Assembly (NCBI GenBank): GCA_021793945.1
Contig: JAJYRT010000003.1
Coordinates: forward strand, 1-34,725
DNA: 34,725 nucleotides
Source: Thermoplasmata archaeon
GTDB taxonomy: Archaea > Thermoplasmatota > Thermoplasmata > Thermoplasmatales > Thermoplasmataceae
Direction of reading: 5' to 3'
Part shown: positions 8,147 through 14,778 of the stretch, in pieces
How positions within the stretch are numbered: position 1 is the first letter of the stretch
Layout: every line of letters starts with the position of its first letter
Made by a program: the position numbers and the translations under genes
The notes under the pieces: model-generated
What the model saw: only the letters and a program-made list of their open reading frames with translations
Told to the model about the DNA's origin: nothing
Database searches by the model: none

Positions 8147-9292
8147 GTGTTCAAGACCCTCCAGATAAAGCTGCTTCCCGATGATAAACAGCGGGAAGCG
8201 ATCATCGACACCTTCATCAAATTCAACGATGCATGCAACTTTGTTTCCAAAATTGCCTTTGAGAAGAAGCTTTACAACAAGGTCTTTTTGCAAAGAATCG
8301 TCTACAGGGACATCAGGGAGAAGTTCAATCTTGCTGCACAGCTTGCAGTCAGGGTCATAGCGAAGGTCGTGGAAACATACAAGGCGGATAAAACGGTTTT
8401 TCATGAATTCAGGGATTTCGGTTCCATAGTATATGATCAGAGGATACTGAGCTTCAAGGGCATGGATCAGGTCAGCGTCAGCACCACAAGGGGAAGGATA
8501 CATATTCCCATGACCGTAGGAAAATATGGTGAAATACCATTTAAGCGAATAAGGGGTCAGTGCGATCTCGTCAGGAAGAATAAATTGTTCTATCTCATGG
8601 TTGCCGTCGAAACCCCTGAAGAGTCCATCATCAAGCCAGAAAACATCATGGGCGTGGACATGGGCATCGTCAATATTGCAGTGGATTCCACCGGCAAATA
8701 CTACTCCGGTGATCAGATCAATGAGGTCAGGGGACATAATGCCGATCTCCGTTCCAGGCTGCAGGCAGTGGGATATAACCATGCAAGCAGGAAATCCGCA
8801 AAACGCCACCTGAAGAAACTCTCCGGGAAGGAGAAGAGATTTGCAAGAGATACCAACCATGTGATATCCAAGGAGATCGTTCATAAAGCCAAAGGCACCT
8901 CCTCCGCCATAGCCATCGAGAACCTCGATGGCATAAGGATGAGGACAACCGTTAGGAAGGGCAAAAGGTACATCCATAATTCATGGTCTTTCCACCAGAT
9001 CAGGTCGTTCATTGAATACAAGGCAAGGGAAGCGGGCATTCCCCTCATCGTAGTCGATCCCCATAACACCAGCAGGGAATGCCCTATATGCCATACCATA
9101 AGCAAGAAGAACAGGCCTGAACGATCCATTTTTAGATGCATTTCCTGTAGATTTGAGGGTGAAGCTGATTACATTGCTTCCCTCAACATCAGGAACAGGG
9201 CTGCCGTCAGCCAGCCTATTGTGGCGGGTGCTATTTTTGATCATATCGATCCCCCAGTTGCAAGCTCCGATACTTTAGCTCGGAGTAGTTGA
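8147..9292 (+). CDS. tnpB: TnpB RNA-guided nuclease of an IS605-family element
   Basis: 381 residues from GTG 8147 (an upstream in-frame TTG at 8126 would add 7). It contains the N-terminal TnpB helical/wedge region (LQIKLLPDDKQREAI...), the RuvC-like nuclease with all three acids (Asp171 in GVDMG, Glu258 in IENLDG, Asp341 in EGEADYIASLNI) and a zinc ribbon CPIC...CISC (312/315, 331/334). TnpB proteins use a right-end-derived RNA to cut DNA at sites flanked by a short target-adjacent motif and so help retain the element after excision. No residue loss is seen, so it is probably active. The stop codon lies inside the terminal AGTTGAC. The tail after residue about 350 is encoded by the region expected to double as guide-RNA scaffold. 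Confidence 0.92.
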   Translation: MFKTLQIKLLPDDKQREAIIDTFIKFNDACNFVSKIAFEKKLYNKVFLQRIVYRDIREKFNLAAQLAVRVIAKVVETYKADKTVFHEFRDFGSIVYDQRILSFKGMDQVSVSTTRGRIHIPMTVGKYGEIPFKRIRGQCDLVRKNKLFYLMVAVETPEESIIKPENIMGVDMGIVNIAVDSTGKYYSGDQINEVRGHNADLRSRLQAVGYNHASRKSAKRHLKKLSGKEKRFARDTNHVISKEIVHKAKGTSSAIAIENLDGIRMRTTVRKGKRYIHNSWSFHQIRSFIEYKAREAGIPLIVVDPHNTSRECPICHTISKKNRPERSIFRCISCRFEGEADYIASLNIRNRAAVSQPIVAGAIFDHIDPPVASSDTLARSS

Positions 9293-9293
9293 C
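9130..9293 (+). ncRNA. Candidate omega RNA (reRNA) scaffold of the TnpB element
   Basis: By analogy with characterised IS605 elements, the guide-RNA scaffold overlaps the 3' end of tnpB and ends at the right boundary; here it ends with the 9264-9286 hairpin and TTGAC. The guide would be the following 16-20 bases, which are the start of the interrupted aminopeptidase gene. Its 5' limit is a guess. Confidence 0.4.
9264..9286 (+). repeat. Right-end subterminal hairpin of the TnpB element
   Basis: Inverted repeat CTCCGA (9265-9270) / TCGGAG (9280-9285), extended by a G-T pair, followed by AGTTGAC. It is the right-hand partner of the hairpin at 8082-8102. Confidence 0.65.
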
Positions 9294-9341
9294 TGTATCC
9301 AGGCTGGAAATATCCTTCATTCTTCCAACGTCTAAATTCAT
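9294..9341 (-). pseudogene. pepA: 5' fragment of the interrupted leucyl aminopeptidase gene (first 16 codons)
   Basis: From ATG at 9341 the minus strand reads MNLDVGRMKDISSLDT and stops being native exactly at the TTGAC end of the insertion sequence. The reading frame continues without loss into VICIEMED at 8062 when the element is removed. The combined start has the length and pattern of M17 N-termini, where the first beta strand follows about 15-20 residues. It was found by reading across the element, not as an open reading frame of its own. Confidence 0.7.
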
Positions 9342-9362
9342 GAATGGTTCAGGCCCATGTTC

Positions 9363-9374
9363 CATTAATAATTT
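9363..9374 (-). promoter_or_regulatory. TATA box of the interrupted aminopeptidase gene
   Basis: The minus strand reads AAATTATTAATG, centred about 27 bases before ATG 9341, fitting a leaderless start. This orphaned promoter now transcribes 16 codons and then enters the insertion sequence antisense to tnpB. Confidence 0.45.
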
Positions 9375-9439
9375 CCCGATCCATTGTCTGGTTAGGAAAG
9401 ACAATCAACTTCATTACTCAATTTATCCTTCGCTGATCA

Positions 9440-10384
9440 ATGGAGTGTTCGCTTTGCAGGGGAAAGGCCGTTTACGAGGCAAAATACAACGGGACGCATC
9501 TTTGCAGGAAGCATTTCAACGATTCTGTGGAGAGAAGGTTCAAGCACGAATTAAGGAAACAGGTTGATCTGAGGGCGGAACACATAGAAATATCCGTAGC
9601 TATATCCGGCGGAAAGGACAGTTCCGTTACGCTCTTTCTTCTGGATAAATTTCTTGGGAACCGGGAAAATATCGATCTTAAGGCATTCACCATTGATGAG
9701 GGGATCGCTGGATACAGGGATACGGGACTTGAATCGGCGAGACTGCTGTGCAAAAAACTTGGCGTGGAACATAGAACCCTATCATTCAAGGAGGCATTCA
9801 GGATGACCATGGATGAGATTGTCAGGAGGGACCCTGAGACAATTCCCTGCTCACACTGTGGTCCGATGCGAAGGAAACTGATGAATATTGAATCCCTTGA
9901 ATATGCAAGTGATTATGTTGCACTGGGTATCAACCTGGACGATTATGCCCAGTCCATCCTCATGAATGTGGTCAAGGGTGATTTCGAGCGAATGATGAGA
10001 ATGGCTCCGCACAGCACAAGAAAGGATGGGCTTGTCAGAAGGATTGTCCCCCTGCGAAGAATTCCGGAAAAGGAGGTAATGCTTTACGCAGTACTCAACG
10101 GCGTGCAATTTGACGGAGGATGGTGTCCTTACTACGAAAGGGCACAGAGAAACTCATTCAGGAGCATGGTCACCGACATAGAGGAGCAGAACCCGGGAGC
10201 AAAATTTGCCATTGCCAACTTCCTTGATGGATTGCGTGACCACACCGCCACTGACAGGGGAAAGATAGTGATGGGGAAATGCGTAAGGTGTGGAGCACCG
10301 AGCACAGGCGATCTCTGCTCCGTGTGTGCAAGCATGGAGGCTCTGGATATCCTGAAGGAGTCCGGAAGCTCATCTCTGGATTAG
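9440..10384 (+). CDS. tRNA 2-thiolation protein, NcsA/TtuA/CTU1 family
   Basis: 314-residue adenylating sulfurtransferase that would install 2-thiouridine in tRNA (position 34 in archaeal NcsA, 54 in TtuA). N-terminal zinc site Cys3/Cys6/Cys22/His25; PP-loop ISGGKDSS (55-62); three cysteines placed for a [4Fe-4S] cluster (Cys137 and Cys140 in PCSHCG, Cys229 in GGWCPYY); C-terminal zinc finger Cys281/284/293/296. The full cysteine set indicates the Fe-S-dependent group and activity. Sulfur probably comes from a ubiquitin-like carrier not in this window. ATG at 9440; the 98-base region before it is shared with the divergent aminopeptidase promoter. A tRNA gene follows on the same strand. Confidence 0.92.
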   Translation: MECSLCRGKAVYEAKYNGTHLCRKHFNDSVERRFKHELRKQVDLRAEHIEISVAISGGKDSSVTLFLLDKFLGNRENIDLKAFTIDEGIAGYRDTGLESARLLCKKLGVEHRTLSFKEAFRMTMDEIVRRDPETIPCSHCGPMRRKLMNIESLEYASDYVALGINLDDYAQSILMNVVKGDFERMMRMAPHSTRKDGLVRRIVPLRRIPEKEVMLYAVLNGVQFDGGWCPYYERAQRNSFRSMVTDIEEQNPGAKFAIANFLDGLRDHTATDRGKIVMGKCVRCGAPSTGDLCSVCASMEALDILKESGSSSLD

Positions 10385-10425
10385 AATTTCCACTTGCAAG
10401 TTTCATTAGAAAAATGCTGATTTTC

Positions 10426-10440
10426 GAAATATTTAATATA
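10426..10440 (+). promoter_or_regulatory. Candidate TATA box of tRNA-Ile
   Basis: GAAATATTTAATATA lies about 55 bases before the mature tRNA 5' end, so a precursor with a 5' leader of about 25-30 bases is implied. Confidence 0.4.
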
Positions 10441-10491
10441 CACTTTATCATCGAGAATGGCTTCAGCATTCGCCATTATTCCACAATACAA

Positions 10492-10566
10492 GGGGTTGTA
10501 GCTTAGCATGGTTAGAGCACCCGGCTGATAACCGGGAGGTCACCGGTCCAAATCCGGTCAACCCCA
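10492..10566 (+). tRNA. tRNA-Ile (anticodon GAU)
   Basis: Full cloverleaf by eye. Acceptor GGGGTTG (10492-10498) pairs with CAACCCC (10559-10565), with discriminator A. Anticodon stem CCCGG/CCGGG flanks the loop CTGATAA with anticodon GAT at 10527-10529. The T-arm is ACCGG/CCGGT with loop TCCAAAT. No intron is present and CCA is not encoded. GAU reads AUC/AUU isoleucine codons. Confidence 0.95.
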
Positions 10567-10592
10567 TTTGCAATTAACGGCTAGCATAACAA

Positions 10593-10854
10593 TTAATTCC
10601 ATGTCAAGAATATGAAACGAATGAGGGGTGGGTTATTATGAAAAGTCTTCAGGTACTCGTCCCTGCTCAGTTTCCCCTCTGACATGCCGTTCACGCAGTA
10701 TGTTCAATGCTGAGCTATTTGCGTTACCAGTTTTTTCAACCATCCCATCATTTTCATGCTGATGATTATGACCCATGTTTTGCCTGAACGATTCATGCCC
10801 CCACAAGACATAATCTTGCAATTGCTGAACAATACTTAACGTTGCACTATGCAA
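10593..10854 (-). pseudogene. Small His-rich SHOCT-domain protein, frameshifted
   Basis: From ATG 10854: a start region of no clear type, a His-rich patch GHNHQHEND, then SSALNILRERHVRGE, which is the first half of a SHOCT (short C-terminal) domain. The second half, LSRDEYLKTF, is in the next frame. Deleting one A in GGGGAAACTG (10666-10675) gives RGELSRDEYLKTF, a good SHOCT consensus, so this is a one-base insertion. The unrepaired frame stops at 10636, the repaired one at 10593. Short SHOCT proteins are often found beside metal-resistance genes, and this one lies downstream of the copper regulator. The function of SHOCT is unclear. The 10855-11017 stretch holds nothing I recognise. Confidence 0.45.
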
Positions 10855-11017
10855 AAATTATCTGTCCACTCTTTACAGAATGACTAACAAATTTGAGTTT
10901 TCCAGCGATACAGAAAAACCGGTTACATCCGCATATCCGTGGACACTTCAGTTTAATTGATAGAAAATCAGACTATTAGTGGCATCGAAAAAATATGTTT
11001 TTCAATTAAGGTCAATT

Positions 11018-11551
11018 TCAGGTCACGACACGATCAACCAGCGGTTCTCTCCTCTTTCTAAGATCGCGCTCACAGTTGGAACAGCACGCGTAGTAAGTTT
11101 TTCCCTGTAATTCAACCTCAATTGGCATCCCACCCATTTCTTTACCGCAATAGTCACAATGAAAATGTTCCGCCCTTCCTGTACTTTCACTTAAGCTCCT
11201 GGATGTTGCTATTTTGACGCTAATTACGGGAATCCCTTCGATCTTTACGAGGTTTTCATAATACATGACCACGATGTATGTACTGTCAATAAGCTTGAAA
11301 CTCTCGATTACCAGATCGTTTGGCAAATTTTCAATCCCTCTCGTATGCACTATGGCAAGATCCTTCTCATCTTCGTTAAGCACGATTGTAAATTTTTTAA
11401 TCTTCCCTGCCTTGATGACCGAATCAAACACCTTTCTTGCAGTAATCCTGCTGACACCAAGTTCTTTGGCTATATCAATCACACTCTTTCTGGAGTTCTT
11501 TTTCAATATGTGTATCAATCTTCGTTCAATTTCTGTCACATTTCTTTTCAT
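11018..11551 (-). CDS. copR: Copper-responsive regulator: HTH plus TRASH domain (CopR/CopT-like)
   Basis: 177 residues. Residues 1-55 form an Lrp/AsnC-like winged helix-turn-helix (SVIDIAKELGVSRITARKVFDSVIKAGKI). The C-terminal TRASH metal-binding domain has Cys132-x2-Cys135, Cys156/Cys157 and Cys160 (CDYC...CCSNC). This architecture is the archaeal copper sensor described with copper ATPases in Ferroplasma, Thermoplasma and Sulfolobus. Divergent orientation to the YHS/ATPase operon, with a 75-base shared promoter region, fits local control of copper export. A TATA element 22 bases upstream suggests a leaderless transcript. Whether it activates or represses cannot be read from sequence. Confidence 0.9.
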   Translation of the reverse strand: MKRNVTEIERRLIHILKKNSRKSVIDIAKELGVSRITARKVFDSVIKAGKIKKFTIVLNEDEKDLAIVHTRGIENLPNDLVIESFKLIDSTYIVVMYYENLVKIEGIPVISVKIATSRSLSESTGRAEHFHCDYCGKEMGGMPIEVELQGKTYYACCSNCERDLRKRREPLVDRVVT

Positions 11552-11569
11552 GTCGATAAATTATGGTGT

Positions 11570-11592
11570 ATTATAAGTACATTCTGTATAAT
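11570..11592. promoter_or_regulatory. Dyad between divergent copper promoters, candidate CopR operator
   Basis: Arms ATTATA (11570-11575) and TATAAT (11587-11592) form a perfect 6-bp inverted repeat with an 11-base spacer. The left arm coincides with the likely TATA box of copR; a second AT-rich element (CATTTAATAAC, 11595-11605) lies 25 bases before ATG 11627. A regulator bound here could control both directions. Assignment as an operator is inference. Confidence 0.35.
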
Positions 11593-11626
11593 GAACATTT
11601 AATAACAATTCCGGGATGCTTTGAAC

Positions 11627-11809
11627 ATGGAAATGACAGTTGATCCTGTATGCCGGATGAAGATAAAAGAAAAGAAGATAGCAAGCGAGCATGGCGGTAT
11701 GAAGTACTATTTCTGCAGCGATGAATGCAAGACAAGTTTTGATGCCAATCCTGGGAAGTATACTCGGAGCCAGGAAGCACATCATAACCTTGAACATAAT
11801 TGTTGCTGA
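11627..11809 (+). CDS. Small YHS/TRASH-like copper-binding protein with His/Cys tail
   Basis: 60 residues from ATG 11627 (an in-frame TTG at 11621 and ATG at 11633 are alternatives). It is a YHS domain: TVDPVCRM at the start and YYFCSDECKTSF in the middle supply three cysteines for metal binding. The last residues, HHNLEHNCC, form a second likely metal-binding patch. It resembles the small metallochaperone (CopM/CopZ-like) encoded with archaeal copper ATPases. A leaderless start is likely. It is the first gene of a copper operon, followed 17 bases later by a second, even shorter YHS protein. Confidence 0.8.
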   Translation: MEMTVDPVCRMKIKEKKIASEHGGMKYYFCSDECKTSFDANPGKYTRSQEAHHNLEHNCC

Positions 11810-11826
11810 ATGAGGAGCGGGGGATT

Positions 11827-11967
11827 ATGAAAAAAGATGTAATTTGTGGGATGAAAGTGAGGGAAGATACGGAATTTGTAAGCGAATTTCAGGGCAGGGA
11901 GTTTTACTTCTGCAGCAGCAAATGTAAGGTAGAATTCGACAAGAATCCACTCAAGCACAGCAGGTAA
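11827..11967 (+). CDS. 46-residue YHS-domain protein
   Basis: ATG 11827 to TAA 11965-11967, preceded by the strong ribosome-binding stretch GAGGAGCGGGGG. The sequence shows DVICGMKV at the start and FYFCSSKCKVEF near residue 30, the YHS metal-binding cysteine pattern, so it is little more than one bare YHS domain. It lies between the 60-residue YHS protein and the ATPase, which begins with a third YHS copy. A role as a soluble copper carrier delivering to the ATPase is inferred from position. No disruption is seen; it is simply tiny. Confidence 0.75.
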   Translation: MKKDVICGMKVREDTEFVSEFQGREFYFCSSKCKVEFDKNPLKHSR

Positions 11968-11978
11968 GTAGTATTTAT

Positions 11979-14054
11979 ATGCCTACAGACCCAGTCTGCG
12001 GAATGTTTGTCCCGGAAGGTTCTGACCTTTTCTTGGAAGTTGAAGGTCAGAAATACTATTTCTGCTCAAAAACATGCCAGCATAGGTACTCGTCTCCTGA
12101 GACCGAAGCCAAGAAGCTCAAGCGCAGACTGATTGTTGGGTGGTCACTTTCTGTTCCGGTTATAGTTATCACGTATGGTTTTTCACATTCTATTTTTTAC
12201 CTGAATTACCTTCTCCTCATCCTGACGTTGCCTGTCCAATTCTATTCCGGCTACGGATTCTATGAGGGTTCATATCATGCGTTAAAGAGCAGATCGGCAA
12301 ACATGGATTTGCTAGTTTCCTTGGGAACTCTTACTGCATTCATGTTCTCCGCCTATGTAACAATCGCTCGACCAGGCTCAATTCCACCTTCCGAGGTGTA
12401 TTTTGATGCGTCGTCTTTCATCGTGACACTTATTTTAACAGGTAATTTCGTTGAAAATCTCACAAAGGTGAAGGCCAACAGAGCAGCCAGTAAGCTAATT
12501 GGAATGATACCCAACGTTGTCCACTACATCGCCAGCCTTGGTGATATCATTGACAAGAAGACCGATGAGATAAGACCGAACGATAAAGTATTAGTAAAGC
12601 CTGGCGAGGTGATCTCGGTCGACGGGATAATATATGAAGGCAAGAGCGAGGTGGACGAATCCATGCTCACTGGAGAACAGGAGCCTGTTCTGAAGTCCGC
12701 TGGTCAGATTGTGGCATCAGGCACTAAGAACCTTAACGGCGTTATTCGAATAAACGTAATCAGGACTGGAAAAGACAGCACGGTGAGTCAGATATATGAA
12801 CTCATACAGAGAGCGATTTCCGGCCGGGTCAAAGTTCAGAGAATTGCCGATGTTTTCTCCTCGGTATTCGTGCCCTTCGTTATTTCATCCGCTCTTGTGG
12901 CTTCGCTTTTCTGGTACTTCTATCTTTCAAGCGTAGGATATCCGCTGGCGCTTGAAATAGGCATCCTTTCCTTTGTTTCAGTCGTGGTTATCGCCTGCCC
13001 ATGTGCCATCGGCCTTGCTGGACCAATTACTCTACTTATCTCGTCAAACGTATCTTCTGAGAACGGCATAATAGTAAAGAATGCAGGTGCGCTGGATAGA
13101 TTGTCAAAAGCAACGCGGGCCATTTTTGACAAGACCGGAACACTTACCGAGCCGAATCCTGTGATTACAGGAATTTCTGTCTCTCCTGGCGGCTCTGAGG
13201 AAAACGTCATTGCACTAGCGGCTTCTGTTGAATCAGCTTCAAACCATCCAATAGCAAGAGCCATAGTTGCGTTGGCCGAGAACAAGAAGATTCCTATATT
13301 CGAAGCGACGGAAATTAAGGAGATTCCCGGCGCAGGGATTACAGGCAAGGTAAATGATAAGGAAATCAGGGTCTCAAGAGCAAAGAATGAGGGTGGATCG
13401 ACTGTATCGGTGAATGTTGATAACGAGGAAAGAGGGTTCATTTCACTTTCCTACGTCATCAGGAAGGATGCCGTTTCCGCCATAAAAAGCCTCAGATCCA
13501 TGGGAATTAGGGCTTCAATGATAACCGGGGACTCCATGGAAGAAGCAAGAAAAGTGGGAAATCAGCTTGGAATCGATGATATTCACGCCGAGGTGCTTCC
13601 TGCAGATAAATCAGAAATAATAAAGAAATATCAGGCAGCAGGGGATTATGTAATTTTCACTGGAGATGGAATCAACGATACTGTGGCTCTGGAAACCGCC
13701 GATGTGGGAATTGCTATGGGTTCGGGCACCGATATCGCAAGGGAAAGTGGAGACATCATACTCCTCAAAAACGATCTCAATGATGTGGTATATGCCAAGA
13801 TCATAGGCAAAAAAACCATAGGGAAGGTCAAACAGAACATTGGATGGGCGTTTGGTTACAACACTGCATTAATCCCCGTAGCTGGAGGAGTACTTGTCCC
13901 ACTGTTTGGTCTATCGATCTATTCATTTCTACCCATACTTTCAGCACTTGCCATGGGGATGAGTTCCACATCCGTGGTTCTTAATTCACTTCTGTTGAGA
14001 CGCAACGTATCAAATATTATCCAGAAATATGAAAGAGGAGAGGTGGTAACTTGA
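11979..14054 (+). CDS. copA: Cu+-exporting P1B-type ATPase with N-terminal YHS domain
   Basis: 691 residues, inner-membrane copper pump. The N-terminal YHS domain (DPVCGM 4-9, FCSKTC 28-33) replaces the usual HMA domain. Then come about eight membrane helices, the actuator TGE in MLTGEQEP (about 230), the helix-6 metal motif CPC (340-342), phosphorylation site DKTGT (Asp384), nucleotide-domain SNHPIA, and hinge GDGIND (562-567). The helix 7/8 signatures GYN and MGMSS near the C-terminus are the Cu+ (P1B-1) set, against a Zn/Cd pump. It starts 11 bases after the small YHS gene and its stop overlaps the next gene by 4 bases, so it is central to one operon. Confidence 0.93.
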   Translation: MPTDPVCGMFVPEGSDLFLEVEGQKYYFCSKTCQHRYSSPETEAKKLKRRLIVGWSLSVPVIVITYGFSHSIFYLNYLLLILTLPVQFYSGYGFYEGSYHALKSRSANMDLLVSLGTLTAFMFSAYVTIARPGSIPPSEVYFDASSFIVTLILTGNFVENLTKVKANRAASKLIGMIPNVVHYIASLGDIIDKKTDEIRPNDKVLVKPGEVISVDGIIYEGKSEVDESMLTGEQEPVLKSAGQIVASGTKNLNGVIRINVIRTGKDSTVSQIYELIQRAISGRVKVQRIADVFSSVFVPFVISSALVASLFWYFYLSSVGYPLALEIGILSFVSVVVIACPCAIGLAGPITLLISSNVSSENGIIVKNAGALDRLSKATRAIFDKTGTLTEPNPVITGISVSPGGSEENVIALAASVESASNHPIARAIVALAENKKIPIFEATEIKEIPGAGITGKVNDKEIRVSRAKNEGGSTVSVNVDNEERGFISLSYVIRKDAVSAIKSLRSMGIRASMITGDSMEEARKVGNQLGIDDIHAEVLPADKSEIIKKYQAAGDYVIFTGDGINDTVALETADVGIAMGSGTDIARESGDIILLKNDLNDVVYAKIIGKKTIGKVKQNIGWAFGYNTALIPVAGGVLVPLFGLSIYSFLPILSALAMGMSSTSVVLNSLLLRRNVSNIIQKYERGEVVT

Positions 14055-14605
14055 ATCAAACAATGAATGCTATGGTAAATGAAAACTGGTTTGTAAGGAA
14101 TATGGCCGGATATAAAGTGATTATGCGCGTTCTGTTTGGAGTGGTATGGCTCGCTGATGCATGGCTCAAATGGCAACCCGCATTCTTCAGCGGGTTCGAA
14201 TCCATGATTCAGAGCTCAATGATTCAGCAGCCTTCCTGGATGATGCCGTGGTTTCAGTTTTGGATCAATGTAACGTCCCATGATCCGTACCTGTTTGCAT
14301 CATCAATTGCTGTGGTTGAAACTCTGTTTGCATTCGCAATACTGTTTGGTTTCTTGAGAAAAATGGTCTATTTCCTTGGGGCGATCTTCAGCTTCTTTAT
14401 CTGGTCCGTACCAGAGGGTTTCGGCGGTTTTTACATTTACGGCGCGACCGACATAGGCACAAGCATAATTTATGTGCTTGTATTTCTTCTGCTCATACTG
14501 ATAAACGGCGTCTTTGGAGCAAGCAAATATAGTCTTGATTACTACATAGAAAAAAAATACAAGAATTGGTCCAGGTTGGCAGAGATTAATCCTAGCGAAA
14601 AATAG
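14051..14605 (+). CDS. DoxX/DoxD-like four-helix membrane protein
   Basis: 184 residues, TTG start at 14051 overlapping the copA stop by 4 bases (TTGA) with GAGGAGAGGTGG just upstream, so translation is coupled to the copper ATPase. It has about four hydrophobic helices: residues around 25-45, 82-105, 110-130 and 135-155. The pattern (FGVVWLADAWLKWQPAFF at the start; large periplasmic loop rich in Met and Trp between helices 1 and 2) matches the DoxX/DoxD superfamily, which includes the DoxD subunit of thiosulfate:quinone oxidoreductase of acidophilic archaea. No DoxA partner is present. A role in quinone-linked redox chemistry during copper stress is inference. Confidence 0.7.
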   Translation: MNQTMNAMVNENWFVRNMAGYKVIMRVLFGVVWLADAWLKWQPAFFSGFESMIQSSMIQQPSWMMPWFQFWINVTSHDPYLFASSIAVVETLFAFAILFGFLRKMVYFLGAIFSFFIWSVPEGFGGFYIYGATDIGTSIIYVLVFLLLILINGVFGASKYSLDYYIEKKYKNWSRLAEINPSEK

Positions 14606-14610
14606 GAAAA

Positions 14611-14632
14611 ATCACACATATTTTTTAACCTG
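14611..14632 (+). terminator. T-tract terminator after the copper operon
   Basis: A run of six T's (TATTTTTTAACC) follows the DoxX-like stop by about 15 bases, without a strong hairpin; archaeal polymerases stop at such tracts. Confidence 0.3.
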
Positions 14633-14778
14633 CAAGAGAGGAAATAATCGCTTTGACAGGATGTTCTGTGCTGTTCAATGACCAGTTATTGTTGTATAAT
14701 AGTATTGTGATTTATGCAAGGTTTGCACCTGAACAAGGATTATAATCCGTGGAAAGGCTAATCATATTGGGGGATGCC

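Larger units (their letters stand above)
8063..9293 (+). mobile_element. IS200/IS605-superfamily, tnpB-only (IS1341-type) insertion sequence
   Basis: About 1.23 kb element carrying tnpB and no Y1 transposase gene. The right end is a hairpin (CTCCGA 9265-9270 / TCGGAG 9280-9285) followed by TAGTTGAC; TTGAC at 9289-9293 equals the right cleavage motif known for ISDra2. The left end has a matching hairpin (CTCCAT 8082-8087 / ATGGAG 8097-8102). Both hairpins begin GCTCC and have a loop containing CTTTA. The left boundary is inferred: joining 9294 to 8062 restores the aminopeptidase reading frame (...SLDT + VICIEMED...), which would make ATCAC (8058-8062) the target-adjacent motif. Frame alone also allows 8065, 8068 or 8071. 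No target duplication is expected in this family. Confidence 0.8.

Noticed and set aside
8108..8977. 289-codon minus-strand frame inside the TnpB element
   Set aside because: Fully antisense to tnpB with no family resemblance; it also crosses the element end region.
10567..10640. CCA end or second tRNA after tRNA-Ile
   Set aside because: Sequence after the discriminator is ATTTG and no second cloverleaf can be drawn.
11979..14054. Zn/Cd-type P1B ATPase
   Set aside because: CPC alone would allow it, but the GYN and MxxSS signatures in the last helices and the copper regulator favour Cu+.
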